Below are positions 11,683-24,078 of a DNA stretch of 64,000 nucleotides, piece by piece. A program made the position numbers and the translations under genes. The stretch comes from Aspidapion aeneum. Its lineage: Eukaryota; Arthropoda; Insecta; Coleoptera; Brentidae. Position 1 is the stretch's first letter. The number at the start of each line of letters is the position of its first letter. The notes beneath the pieces are model-generated. The model was not told where the DNA came from, ran no database searches, and was given only the letters and a program-made list of their open reading frames with translations. Location of the stretch: the NCBI GenBank assembly GCA_963576565.1, contig OY755046.1, positions 68,601,719 to 68,665,718 of the forward strand, in the 5' to 3' direction.

Positions 11683-12465
11683 ATACTTACGATTTACAAT
11701 AGAAAATTAAAAAGTTAAAAATGTTTTTAACTAAGGAAGTCAATTTTATGAATAAGTGAAACAGGAAATAAAATAAATAAATAGTAAGTATATACTACAT
11801 ATTTTAGGTAATTTAGAATAAAATACGTACTTACCTAATAAATTATTACATAAAAGTAGATATGCATGTTTAATGAGTGACGTTCACAATATCGAATTAG
11901 GTACATTTTATCGGAAACCAAAATCTCGACCTCTATATATTGAAAATAAAAATCTCGAACAATCAAAATATCGAAAATTAAAATATCCAATTAACAAATG
12001 TCGAATAATTCTTCTCCTTTTTTAAATGGTGGGTTTTGGCCTGATTAACAAGAGCCCTCCATATTGCCTCTAGCATTTTGACAAATTTACATACATAGAT
12101 TTACATTACAGTCGAGTTTAGAACGTTCATTATCTATAATTAAGATCGAAAGTATTTATTTCGGTTCGAATAATAAACAAAATCCTTATGTTCAAAATAC
12201 GGCTTTGACACTATTATTGCGTGACTTTATTCCAAGAAGTCTCTAATAGTGTCAGGAAGTGTTTTAACAGATTCACATTGCAGGCTGACAGTTGATCTTA
12301 TAATACAGCTTCAAGACAGTTTTTATCGTACCTTTTTATTTCAAAATACGTAAATATAAATATATAGTTTGGGTATCCTCAGACTGTGTAAAAACAACTT
12401 TAAAATAAAAACGAGCCGCCAATACCAACATGAGGAAAATATGTCAAAAACAAGAACCAAAAAAT
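11683..12465. other. Intergenic, no recognised feature
   Basis: AT-rich, with a short run of TCGAAAATNAAAAT-like quasi-repeats near 11910-12010. No gene or element border is supported. Confidence 0.5.
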
Positions 12466-14023
12466 AAAATACTCTGCCAATATATGGGTACTTAAGCTCA
12501 CACTAGGTACTATAGTTATAGTGGTCGTGTGAGCCAATATAACTAAAACCTGAAATATATTTTATTCAACTCCAGGCTCAATTACCTTTCGTTTGATACC
12601 ACACAAACCATGTTTTAAGTTAAACTCAATTTTTTTTAAATCTACCCCCACCCTTTTTTTAAAACTAAAATATATTTTGTTTAACTCCAGACTCAATTAC
12701 CTTTCGTTTGATATCACACACGACATATTTTCACTTAAACTCTATTTTTTTAAATCTACCCCCACCCTTTTTTTTAACTGAAATTTATTTTGTTTAACTC
12801 CAGACTCAATTACCTTTCGTTTGATATCACACACGCCATATTTTCACAAAAACTCTAATTTTTGAAATCTACCCCCACCCTTTTATTTGGCTTGTGATCG
12901 ATGGATTTCGTTCATTTTTAAATGGGACCATCCCGACCCGAGACCCAACCTAGGTACCAAATTTGATTAAAATCGGCAAGCGGTTTTTGAGTTATGCGCG
13001 TTGGTCGTTACAGACAGACATACAGACAGACATACAGACAGACATACAGACAGACATACAGACAGACATACAGACAGACATACAGACAGACAGACAGACA
13101 TACAGACAGACATACAGACAGACATACAGACAGACAGACATACAGACAGACATACAGACAGACATACAGACAGACATACAGACAGACATACAGACAGACA
13201 TACAGACAGACATACAGACAGACAGACATACAGACAGACATACAGACAGACATACAGACAGACATACAGACAGACAGACATACAGACAGACATACAGACA
13301 GACATACAGACAGACATACAGACAGACATACAGACAGACATACAGACAGACATACAGACAGACATACAGACAGACATACAGACAGACATACAGACAGACA
13401 TACAGACAGACATACAGACAGACATACAGACAGACATACAGACAGACATACAGACAGACATACAGACAGACATACAGACAGACATACAGACAGACATACA
13501 GACAGACATACAGACAGACATACAGACAGACATACAGACAGACATACAGACAGACATACAGACAGACAGACATACAGACAGACATACAGACAGACATACA
13601 GACAGACATACAGACAGACATACAGACAGACATACAGACAGACATACAGACAGACAGATAGACAGACATACAGACAGACATACAGACAGACATACAGACA
13701 GACATACAGACAGACATACAGACAGACATACAGACAGACAGACATACAGACAGACATACAGACAGACATACAGACAGACATACAGACAGACATACAGACA
13801 GACATACAGACAGACATACAGACAGACATACAGACAGACATACAGACAGACATACAGACAGACACACAGACAGACAGGCAGACGGCGCAACAAAAAAGTT
13901 TCAAAATCATCTGAAACGCAAAGATATATAAAAAATTTTGAAATCGGAGCAACTTTTTTTTTCGCGAAAAAATTAGGATCACCTTAGCTCACACTACTAT
14001 AGTATAGTAGTAGTGTGAGCTAA
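12466..14023 (+). mobile_element. Family A (Helitron/DINE-like) element with expanded microsatellite
   Basis: Layout in order: ACTCTGCCAATATATGGG start, an AGCTCACAC...GTGTGAGC hairpin, three tandem ~108-bp units ending in CTACCCCCACCC, the GAGTTATGCGCGTTGGTCG block, the CAGACAGACATA array, a GGCGCAACAAAAAAG block, and a terminal AGCTCACACTACTATAG hairpin. The same order recurs at 24079, 33512 and 54016. A conserved block followed by a GTCT-type microsatellite resembles DINE/mini-me Helentron derivatives; that assignment is by architecture only. No protein is encoded. Confidence 0.75.
13010..13885. repeat. (CAGACAGACATA)n microsatellite, about 870 bp
   Basis: A 12-bp unit repeats about 70 times, with interspersed 4-bp CAGA phase slips. 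All six frames stay open for long stretches, giving apparent proteins of over 300 residues that are pure repeat artefacts. Confidence 0.97.
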
Positions 14024-14182
14024 AACCAATGTCATGCTTTGCTCAGTGATGGTCCGAGGGGGGGGGAGTACCGGGGGTATGTGCCCCCTCTTTTGTCCAG
14101 AGAACTTCAAATACATGAGGTACATTCTGCTGTATTGCACACAAAAAATATTTGGTAAACTTATCACGTCCTTGCAATGCAA

Positions 14183-14478
14183 CTATAGGTAAATTTAGTG
14201 GGAATAAGGACACTGTTGTTCTGGTAAATATACGTTTTAATCCATCGGTAACGTTTCGACAATGGTTTTTGTCTTCATCAGACCTTCAGACTAGATCGTA
14301 CATTGGAACAACAAATGTTTTCCTGATGTGCTTGAATTCTTGTTTTTTGTTGTTCCAATGTACGATCTAGTCTGAAGGTCTGATGAAGACAAAAACCATT
14401 GTCGAAACGTTACCGATGGATTAAAACGTATATTTACCAGAACAACAGTGTCCTTATTCCCACTAAATTTACCTATAG
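14183..14478. repeat. Large hairpin of two inverted ~131-bp arms carrying a hammerhead-like motif
   Basis: Arms at about 14183-14316 and 14347-14478 are near-identical inverted copies around a ~30-bp loop. The right arm on the plus strand contains CTGATGA, then GACAA...TTGTC able to pair, then GAAAC, resembling the conserved core of hammerhead ribozymes. One extra base sits between CTGATGA and the paired segment. Penelope-like elements are known to carry hammerhead motifs in their terminal repeats, so this may be two opposed terminal-repeat fragments. Confidence 0.6.
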
Positions 14479-15414
14479 ACAAAAAATATTATGATATACA
14501 TGTTCAAAAAATCTAAATTGTCCTCTCTCCTTTTTAAAAGTCTGGAAGCGCCCCTGATTTCCTTCCCATAGAGCTTGGTCTAACGATTACTGTCCTTATG
14601 TCAAACAACATAATATGCAGGTTAAACCAATTTTCTTAAATAAAATATGCGTTTTATTATCAAAAAGGGCTTAAAAGGTTTAACTGGGGCAAGGTCAAGA
14701 GTTTACGTGTTTCTTGTAGTTGATGGTTATCAAAATTAGGGTGAAATCGAAGGCGATACGATTTCAACGAAAAATACTTTCGTAATTGATTTTTAGGGAA
14801 ATCTGGAAAGTTCTAACATTTAAACGCACATACATGGACTTTTTTTAAAAGCAACAACTCATATTTTCCAAAAGATTTTAAAAAAAGCTTCCTCATTTCC
14901 TTGTTTATTCAAAATGTTGAATGTTATTGTCACCGTCTACTCACAGATTATTGAATATTGACGGAATGGATTTGACCATTTGACTAAAGTTAAAACAGCA
15001 AATCCAAAATGGCCGCCGTCTCGTCCTTTTTCTCTGGTTTAAAAATGTAAAGTTCTTGTCAACCGCCGTTTTTGTTTATTTGTGTTTTTGCCAGCTCTCA
15101 AAAACCATTTATAAGAGTAGAAAAAAGTCCGAGATTTGCTTTCTTTTCCAATAAAAATACAACTCTGGCATTTTGACAAGGCTGCGATAAAATCAAAATA
15201 GCAAGTTTGGTCAGGCTGTGTAAACCAATTTTCCGCTTTTTCAATGGTAATATCAAACGCATGGCTTTTTCATTTGGTTGGTTGTGAAATTTAATCTCTA
15301 GTTGCTCCATAATCTCTGTGTCTACTGAGTGTATACTACAATAAAAATAATTTAGTGAACTTTTTTATCTGGACATTTAATCAAGTAAATTATAACTAGA
15401 CATTGGAAAAACAA
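14479..15414. other. Intergenic, no recognised feature
   Basis: No gene supported. The short minus-strand frame near 15100-15310 has no recognisable domain. Confidence 0.5.
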
Positions 15415-15985
15415 TATCTCCATGCAAAGAGTGCATACTTGGGTGTCCCATTCGATAAGACAGGAACAGATTGTAAAGAACTGGAAAAAGTATAGTAAAA
15501 GCAAAAAAGGTTATTGGATGTCTTAACAGTATTTTATGGAGCAGAGAGATAAAAAAATGATGTAATGTTTAACATATATGAAACAATGGTGAAAAGCACG
15601 CTATTGTATGGAAGAGAGACTTGTCGCGTACAGAAAAATACTAAACAAACATGAAAAGTGACGAAATAGATGCAATAAAAAGATCAACGAGAATATCTAG
15701 AACCAATTATATAAGAAATGAGATCATAAAAGAAAGAATGGGAATCCAGGGAAGCATAACGCAACTGATATGGTACGGCCATGTACAACGGATGAACGAC
15801 GAAAGATTACCAAAGCAGGTCCAAGAATGAAAACCAATAGGGCGCAGAAAAAGAGGGCGTCCTAAACTAGAATGACAACAGTCAATCCAAAGATCAATAA
15901 GTCAAAAAAACCAGTCAGGATCGAAGGAGGTGGAAAATAGGCATCGAACAACGTAGAAAAACGTTCTAAACCGACATAGTAGTTG
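15415..15985 (+). mobile_element. RTE-like LINE, 3' fragment (decayed)
   Basis: Translation in shifting frames gives GVPFDKTGTDCKELEK, then a [15 protein letters not shown] block and an RRKRGRP-like basic block, ending near ACGTTCTAAACCGACATAGTAG. This matches the 3' ends of the LINE copies at 21165, 31867 and 37738 in the opposite orientation. Several frameshifts and stops make it a pseudogene. Confidence 0.8.
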
Positions 15986-16619
15986 TAGTCTACCACTCAA
16001 ATTTAAAACCAGCGACAAGAAGCAACAACGGATTACTTGCGAAGACTAGAGCAACTTTGAAAAACATTTTCGAAAACAAGCAACAGAACCACAAAAGTTG
16101 AAAACTTAAACTTATAAAATTATCTTGAATACTATCCATTACTGTATAGCATGTAATTCATATCGTGGAAAATATCATTGTTTATTTTTCTCCATTATTG
16201 TTTTGATCGTATAGAAGTGTATTCGGGTGTAGGAGGTACGCTATTATTTCCTCTATTCTATAGGTCACGCTCGTTAACCTACTTTTTGACTTTTAGATAT
16301 TTAATACCTATAATTTTTTTAAAATTAAACCCTAAAGATGCTAAGTGACAACTTCGTCACTCTGAGTTTGAGGCCATGGGGTGAACCTCCCCCTGCTTTA
16401 CAACGAATACAACGACTGCGGTGTTTGTCTCTACGTGGCACACCTGAACGTGGACGCATCATAATTTAGTTCATTAGATATAGCATTCTGGGGTGCGACC
16501 TTAGAGTAATGGTTCGACCATGACTGAAGACGTATCTTCAAGAATTATTGGGAATTTTGCGGTGGCTAAAGGGCTAAAGGCTCCTTCGAAAAAATAAATG
16601 ATCTGGAGGAAGAGCTGAC

Positions 16620-17290
16620 AAAAATAAAATGGGGCATTGGAGGATACTCAGCCACCCGTCGAAAATCAGAAAACCAAATAAAACCAAACTCCGGTTCTAC
16701 TATACCATAAAGGTTACGAAGATAACAGCAACCTCGGTAGTAGGATTAGTAGGAGTAGTAGGAGTAGTAGGAGTAGTAGGATTCATCCAAAATAAAGCCA
16801 TGAGTAAACACGTCCATACTATTATGTAAGGAATCTCAGATCGCGTTGTTACAATTAAAATGAAAAGAATATCACTCAAAGTTATACAAGTATACGCTCT
16901 TACTTCTACCTACGAGGACCAGCACATCGAAGCATTCTCTGAAGACATCTCAAAAGCTATGGAAGAATGCAAAACCCATCGTACACTAGTAATGGGAGAT
17001 TTTAGTGCCAAACTAGGTGAGAAAATGAACATAAAAGAAACTATGATATACTGATATACTAAAATAGGTGATTTTGGATATGGTGAAAGCAATGACAACC
17101 ATAATGAATTATCTAGATGGTCAGAACGAAAATCTACACTGATAGCAATTTCGAAATGAAAAGAAAAATTAGTAATAACAATGAACAACTTGACATGAAT
17201 AAACTTATACAAAGAAGAAATAATGAAACTGATGGATAAAAGGCGATACCTAGAGAAAGAAGGAAAAAAGACATCAATGAAACACACAGA
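16620..17290 (+). mobile_element. LINE endonuclease-domain (APE) fragment
   Basis: Residues translated from about 16826 read ISDRVVTIKMK, then LKVIQVYALTSTYEDQHIE, then LVMGDFSAKLGE. These correspond to the beta-strand and GDFNA motif of apurinic-like endonucleases of RTE-type LINEs. The start is lost and frames are broken after about 17055. It is probably the 5' part of the LINE family whose 3' ends occur elsewhere here. Confidence 0.7.
16738..16783. repeat. Short TAGTAGGAG-type tandem repeat
   Basis: A few copies of a GTAGTAGGA-like unit occur within the LINE endonuclease fragment. Minor local expansion. Confidence 0.7.
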
Positions 17291-17516
17291 AACAAATAAA
17301 ACTATAAGAAAAATTTTAATAGAAAATAAAAGAAAGAGTCAAAAAATAAAAGTTATACTTTCTCCCAATTTGGAAACCTTTCCATGTTAAATTTGATTGA
17401 AAATGTGACTCAAAAATAATCTTAAGTAATTTAGAAACTTTTAAACTCCAATCAAATAAATGACAATGTTTTGACAGATAGTTACGTATAAAGATTATAG
17501 ATTATAATGTTACATA

Positions 17517-18440
17517 TATGGATGATTCTACCAAAAGTGGGCTATATGGATATCATTTTTGGTCATTGCCTTTAAATAACAGTACAGCACAGTAAATAAT
17601 TTTGTTTTGTTAAATTTATGTAACTAATTAAATGTAAGCTAAGAAACATTTATTTTCCCGAATTTTAGGAATTATTGCATAAAAATTCCAGAGGGATGAG
17701 TACCAGAGGAATGAGTTTTTTAATGGTTTTCCAATTTAAATCAAAATCTATTTAAACTACTTAATTTAAGTTTTATATAAACAAAGTTCCTATACATATA
17801 ATTTTAAAACAATCAACAAAAAAATTATACTATTGATATCAGTCGAATATTTACTTACCAGATGAATGATAATTGAAGCGTTCCCTTTTGATTTCTCCGA
17901 AAAAAACTAATTTTCTGCCGAAAATAAAAAGATCTATAACTTAAACCAAACTAAAGTTGACATTATCTGTCACAACTTGTCACCCTCACAAGTAAATTAG
18001 ATATCCAGGGCCGTCTCTTTCTCTAGAAATTAACCGGTAGTATTCACAAATATTGTGTTATTAAAAATGGAGCACGTTTAAAATTGTAAAATTTTCCGAG
18101 AAGATGTAAATTCGGATTTTCAAAAATATGACTGCAAACTTAAGTTTTATCAATTTTTTGATAAATAGTTAAGACTTGGTTAAATATTATTTATTAGGAT
18201 ATTTTTTTCAATCTGAGTTTTTAATATTTGGTTTGGGACTACACCAGAGGAATGACGTATTTGCTTTGTAATAAAAAAAATTATAAACTTGCAATTTTTT
18301 TTATACATTAAACTCAAATGCTCCATAAAGAAAACATTTCGTTTTAAATCTTATAACTAAAACTATGCTTCATTTGAAGTCTGTGTTTGAAAAATATGCA
18401 TTCCCACTCCACAGCACCATTTTTGTAGAATCATCCATAT
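17517..18440. mobile_element. ~920-bp MITE, copy 1
   Basis: Inverted ends read ATATGGATGATTCTAC and GTAGAATCATCCATAT. The whole length is repeated in opposite orientation at 42980-43901, which confirms both borders. The interior shows recurring CCAGAGGAATGAG-type motifs and no protein frame. Target duplication is ambiguous because the flanks are TA-rich. Confidence 0.85.
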
Positions 18441-18925
18441 ATGACAACAAACGCAACTACGGCCTTTGTTTCTCAGCCAACCAAGTGAGAAAATTTTTTT
18501 AAATAAATTCACATTTTCCGTCATTAAAAGATAGGCTTATTATACATGGTTGAAAAGCTCTTTTAATGCTCTATTTACTGACTTATAAATTGAATATGGC
18601 GGTCATAAGAAATAACAAAGTTGGCTATGGTTTCAAAAAAACTAGAAGGCCTAGGAAAAATTTGTTAACGTCATTCGATTGGCCGTAGTTGCTTATACAA
18701 AACTACCAAATTTCATTAAGTGTGTTTGCAAGATGGCGGCGATATTTCAATGTTTCAAAAAAGACTATTTTTAGTTTTTGCTCGATATTTTAGTAACACC
18801 TGTAGATATCTTTAATATTGATACAGCACCTGATTTGGCTTAGATTAGCACAACTTTTTTCTCATTTAAACAAACTCGTCTCTCTTACCGTTTCCGAAAT
18901 CCCCATGTAGTTGCTTTTATTTTTA
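18441..18925. repeat. Fragment related to the 3.0-4.8 kb foldback family
   Basis: The right part (about 18820-18925) complements 3020-3110 (blocks for CTCATTT...TACCGTTTCCGAAAT). The middle part (AAACTACCAAATTT, CAAGATGGCGG) complements the region just right of the foldback at 4740-4840. The element is partial. Confidence 0.6.
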
Positions 18926-19049
18926 TTATATTTTTATTTATCTATAAAATCTTGAAATTTTTTTCGGGGTCTGAAGATTCCCAATGAGGCACGCCCTTAG
19001 TCCACAAAAAAAAAGCAAAAAGAGAAAATACTCTAAAATACAAATTGTG

Positions 19050-19230
19050 AAAGGCTTTCGCGGCCATCGTCCAATGGTGGGTGTGCTTTCGGGCTGTTCG
19101 GCCGTCGTCGTTGGAAATTCGTTCTCGACGTTTCGCTATCTCGAGTGGATGGCATCTTCAGGAGATGTTGACTGTTTGTCGGCTTTTCGAAGTCTGTCGC
19201 GGGCGCAGGTTATATACACTATGGTGAGCG
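19050..19230 (-). other. Penelope terminal-repeat-like segment with hammerhead-like core
   Basis: On the minus strand, just after the endonuclease frame, the sequence CTGAAGA is followed by GCCATC, a short loop, GATAGC, then GAAACG. That spacing resembles a hammerhead core with stem II. One extra base separates CTGAAGA from the stem, as in the 14.3-kb hairpin. Stems I and III were not convincingly identified, so self-cleavage is unproven. Confidence 0.5.
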
Positions 19231-20395
19231 GGGCGTATATGAGAGCTGGTCGGTGATTGGTCACTTTCCCGAGATTCAGTTTTGTTGTTATAAGCGAGCC
19301 GTTTACTGTTTTTAAGAACTGGTACCCATGTTCTGTTAATTTTAAGAGTTTCTTCAGATCTGTTGAAGTTCTGCTGGTGTTTATGAATTTCGATTGCTTC
19401 TCTATAGAGTCTTGGATAGTATGAAGAGGAGGCGCAGAGAACTTGTGTGTCTTCGAATTTTATTCGGTGGTCTTCATTGTTTAGTGTGTGGTCTGCAACT
19501 GCGGATTTTTCCGTATGTTTGAGTCGACAGTTGGCCTTGTGTTCTTTGATTCTTGTGTTTACGGACCGTTTGGTTGTTCCGATGTAGACACTTCCACAGG
19601 TACAGGGAATGCGGTATACCCCCGAAGAACTTAGTGGGTTTCTTATATCCTTCGCAGATCTGAGGTGGTTCTCGATCTTCTTAGATGGCTTGAAGATCGT
19701 TTTTATGTTGTGTTTTCCCAGAATACGTCCGATCCTATCCGTCACTCTAGGGATGTAGGGCAGAAAGGCTCTTGAAGTAACTTCGCGGCTGCTCAGTCCA
19801 CCGCTACTGTTACTTCTAGTGCTCGGCTTTGGTCGTATACATTTATCTATGTCGCTTTGAGTGTATCCATTTGCTACGAGGGCGTTTTTAAGATGGTTTA
19901 ATTCTTTGTCTATATGTTCTGGTTCGCAGATTCTTTTCGCCCTCTCTACCAATGTTCTTATTACCCCTTTTCGTTGGCACGGGTGGTGGTTAGATGTGTT
20001 GTTTAGGTAGCGGTCTGTGTGAGTAGGTTTTCTGTATACGGTATGTCCTAGTCCTCCCTTTTTCCTCGTTACTAGTACGTCAAGGAATGCTAATTCTCTG
20101 TTGTTCTCTGTTTCCATTGTAAATTGTATACTGGGGTGTATGCTGTTAATGTGGTTGAGAAATTCATTAAGGCTGTCTCTACCATAAGGCCAAACGACAA
20201 AAGTGTCATCTACATATTATGAGGGGCATTATTCAACGCCTCCTCTTCCAGTTTCTCCGTGAAAAAGTTCGCAATCACTGGCGATAAAGGGGCTACCCAT
20301 TGATACTCCATCCAACTCTAAAATAACTACAATTTCAGCACTCTATAGATCGGTAACGAAGGGTTTGAGGACCTCTTTCACAGGCACTAATAATA
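19050..20395 (-). mobile_element. Penelope-like element (reverse transcriptase end and GIY-YIG endonuclease), decayed
   Basis: Read on the minus strand. Sequence from about 20330 gives SMGSPLSPVIANFFTEKLEE and, after a one-base frameshift near 20218, the catalytic YVDDTF box of Penelope-type reverse transcriptase. An open frame from 20117 to 19158 (319 residues) then carries LAFLDVLV, a PCTCG zinc-type motif, and the GIY-YIG nuclease motifs GVYRI (166-170) and YIGTTKRS (178-185) with R189, and a later E in the REAIEIH segment. This pairing is diagnostic for Penelope-like elements. The 5' half is missing. Confidence 0.93.
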
Positions 20396-20644
20396 ACAAC
20401 AATCACCTTTTTTGTTTAAACATGAGATTTAGGGACACACATGGTATATTTCTTTAAAAAACAAAGGTTATATATTTTAAAAACCTTTTTATTATTTTTT
20501 ATTACCTTGAGTTTTTTTTACTTATGAAGTTGTATCACTTAGAACAAATGAGTTTAAAAGGCATTCTGTTTTAACTCAGGAATGCACACATATAAAGCTA
20601 GCTCTATACCTAATAATGTACTGCTCTATTTTACCCTCTATATT

Positions 20645-20800
20645 GCATGGGTGCACCCAGAGGGAGGGCCTCGGTGCCCGCCCCCCCCCCCGTTTCTAAG
20701 GATTTATTACATATTTTCCACTAAAAAAGTAAAATAGCATAAAATATGGCATTATGGGGTCTCGGCCCCCCCAAGATAAATACCTGGGTGCGCCACTGAA
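20645..20800. mobile_element. MITE-like element, relative of 2706-2875
   Basis: The ends read GGGTGCACCCAGAGG and CCTGGGTGCGCCAC, with a C-run and GGCCCCCCC inside, as in the relative. Non-autonomous. Confidence 0.6.
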
Positions 20801-21164
20801 TTGAGGTCTATTTTATTAAGTGCCAGCAACATTTTTTTTCACACGTCACGCTATAAAGTAATTAGTATAGTAAGTAATTGTTACGAATTATTATTTAGTT
20901 AGTCATTTCAAATTAAATTTTATTATCGGTGCTCTGTTTAATGATATTTTTATTGAGAAACAAATATTTAAAATTAAAAAAAGGTTTTATTTGATTTGGT
21001 ATAGTTTTATTTATGTTTGATAATTTATATCTGCTGAAGTTGAAAACCTCATTCCTCTAGGAAAAAGAAAACTTATGTAATTTACCAAAAAAATTCGAAA
21101 AATAAGTCATAGCACTTGGTGGTTTTGTTCATAAATAAGAATTTTCAAAATTTGAGCCAAACTA
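20801..21164. other. Intergenic, no recognised feature
   Basis: AT-rich. A small match (ACCTCATTCCTCTAGG) to the ~920-bp MITE interior occurs near 21047. Confidence 0.5.
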
Positions 21165-22430
21165 CTACTACTACTATGTCGGTTTGGAACGTTTTTCTAC
21201 GTTATCCGACACCTATTCCTCCACCTCCTTCGATCCTGACAATTATCTTCTGTCAGGTTTTTTTGACTTATTGATCTTTGGATTGACTGACATTCTAGTT
21301 TAAGACGGTCTCTTTTTCTGCGCCCTATTGGTTGCCATTCTAGGACCTGCTTTGGTAATCTTTCGTCGTTCATCCGTTGTACATGGCTGTATCATATCAG
21401 GTGTCTTTTAGTGATGTCATCCGTTATGTTTCCCTTGATTCCCATTGTTTTATGATCTCATTTTTTATATGATCTGTTCTAGATAATCTCATCGATCTTC
21501 TTATTGCATCCATTTCGACACTTTCCATTTTTGTTTTTGTTACGCGACAACTCTCTACTCCACACAACGGCGTGCTTTTCACCATCGCTTCATATATGTT
21601 AAATTTTACATTCTTTTACCTTTTACTTTTACTATTCTTTTTTCCAGTTCTGTACAGTCTGTTCCTGTCTTATCAAATGTGACACCCAAGCATACATACT
21701 CATTGTATGGAGATATTGTTTGTCCATTGTCTAGTTCTAGCTCACTGGATTCGTTTCCAATACATAAGTACTATGTCTTGTCCACGTTCACTGTTAACCC
21801 CCACTTTTGGTATTTTTCCGTTAACTTTCTCATCATATACTCCATGTCTTCTTTATCATTAGCTACAATTACTTGGTCGTCAGCAAACTGTAGTGTGTAT
21901 ATGGTAAATTGGTCGTTAAGTTGTATTCCCATGCCATGTACTTTACGTTTTCAGTTTTTTAGAGCTACTACGATATATATTTTAAAAAGAGTTAGAGAGA
22001 TGCAGCATCCCTGTCTTAAGCCTTTTATTACCAGAAATTCTTTTGAAAGCCGATTTCCAGTTTAAATTTTAGATTTTAACCCTTTGTATAGTTCTTCGCT
22101 TTTATGTATGTATGATATTAGTTTGCTCTAACACTGTCCATAATTTTTTTGTCGGGAACGGTATCATATGCTTTTTGTAGGTCCACAAAGGTAACATGAG
22201 TCTATATATTCAGGCACTCTTTTTCTTAATCAATTGTTTAAGATAAAAAACATTATCACTACAAGATCTGCCTGCACGAAACCCACTTTGCTCTTCTTCT
22301 TCTTGTTCATGAAAATCATTCGCTATTAGATCTCTAAGAATCCTACAGTACAATCTACTTAGAGTACTGGTTACTAAAATTCCTCTTTAATTGTTGCAAT
22401 CCAGCTTGTTTCCTTTTTTATGTAATTAGG
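21165..22430 (-). mobile_element. RTE-like LINE, 3' half with reverse transcriptase C-terminus (decayed)
   Basis: On the minus strand the reading includes FADDQVIVANDKEDMEYMM, the FADD catalytic box, followed by GVTFDKTGTDC and a C-terminal basic region. The 3' end is marked by (TAG)n, seen on the plus strand as ACTACTACTACTACTATG. Many stops and frameshifts. Same family as the copies at 15415, 31867 and 37738. Confidence 0.85.
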
Positions 22431-22818
22431 ATACGAATGCAATTTTTCAATTATATCAACCTATTTAATATCAATTAGGAATGTTCAACTTTAAAATAGG
22501 CCAAATAAAATTGTTCATAATAAATGTTTTCAATACAAACTCGGTTGACCTATATAGTAGGACAGGGTAATTGCCATTAATAATTTACGTTGTTAAATAT
22601 TTCTGTGTTAGTTTTAATATTGAGGGGTGCATAATTTTTTTCGAGAACGTGGTTTTCGAAAAACACCACATTTTTTTGAAAAATCGGTTTTAAAAAAAAA
22701 CTTTTTTGACCGGAAAATTTTTCGACAAAAAAGTTTTCGTTAAGTTTTTTAAAGAAAACACTTTTATGAAACTCATTTTTTCGAAAAGCAACTTTTTTAA
22801 AAAACTAGTTTTTGAAAA

Positions 22819-23848
22819 AATAAATTTTGAACGGAAATTTAAGAGGACATGCGCCTTAAAATAAATTTTGAACGGAAATTTAACAGGACATGCGCCTTAA
22901 AATAAATTTTGAACGGAAATTTAAGAGGACATGCGCCTTAAAATAAATTTTGAACGGAAATTTAAGAGGACATACGCCTTAAAATAAATTTTGAACGGAA
23001 ATTTAAGAGGACATGCGCCTTAAAATAAATTTTGAACGGAAATTTAAGAGGACATGCGCCTTAAAATAAATTTTGAACGGAAATTTAACAGGACATGCGC
23101 CTTAAAATAAATTTTGAACGGAAATTTAAGAGGACATACGCCTTAAAATAAATTTTGAACGGAAATTTAAGAGGACATGCGCCTTAAAATAAATTTTGAA
23201 CGGAAATTTAAGAGGACATGCGCCTTAAAATAAATTTTGAACGGAAATTTAAGAGGACATGCGCCTTAAAATAAATTTTGAACGGAAATTTAAGAGGACA
23301 TGCGCCTTAAAATAAATTTTGAACGGAAATTTAAGAGGACATGCGCCTTAAAATAAATTTTGAACGTAAATTTAAGAGGACATGCGCCTTAAAATAAATT
23401 TTGAACGGAAATTTAAGAGGACATGCGCCTTAAAATAAATTTTGAACGGAAATTTAAGAGGACATGCGCCTTAAAATATATTTTGAACGGAAATTTAAGA
23501 GGACATGCGCCTTAAAATAAATTTTGAACGGAAATTTAAGAGGACATGCACCTTAAAATAAATTTTGAACGGAAATTTAAGAGGACATGCGCCTTAAAAT
23601 AAATTTTGAACGGAAATTTAAGAGGACATGCGCCTTAAAATAAATTTTGAACGGAAATTTAAGAGGACATGCGCCTTAAAATAAATTTTGAACGGAAATT
23701 TAAGAGGACATGCGCCTTAAAATAAATTTTGAACGGAAATTTAAGAGGACATGCGCCTTAAAATAAATTTTGAGCGGAAATTTAAGAGGACATGCGCCTT
23801 AAAATAAATTTTGAACGGAAATTTAAGAGGACATGCGCCTTAAAATAA
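22819..23848. repeat. 41-bp minisatellite, about 25 copies
   Basis: The unit contains TTTTGAACGGAAATTTAAGA followed by GGACATGCGCCTTAAAATAA and repeats with very few substitutions. Two variants (AACAGG for AAGAGG, and ATACGCC for ATGCGCC) occur in more than one unit, which points to local multi-unit duplication. There are no spacers, so it is not a CRISPR. Confidence 0.97.
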
Positions 23849-24078
23849 GAAGCAAATTGACATTAAAAAACACTTGCTTCTTATGGTTGAGGGTGAAAAA
23901 ATCAAGAAAATCAATTTTTCAATGTTTTTACCGAGAAATTATGGTCATAAATATATTTATAAACTTGACCTTCAGTGTAACAAATTTATTGACAAAAATT
24001 ACGGACTTGTCGGTGTTTGCTGGAACGGGTAATAAAAATATTAACAGTGGCGGAGTCAGCAAATTTATAACCTGAGTA

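Noticed and set aside
12963..13987. Open frames of about 230-330 residues on both strands over the CAGACAGACATA array
   Set aside because: They are translations of a 12-bp microsatellite, open in several frames at once, with no conserved sequence.
22819..23848. Possible CRISPR array
   Set aside because: Units are contiguous with no spacers, and the window is eukaryotic; it is a minisatellite. The 21-bp and 15-bp arrays fail for the same reason.
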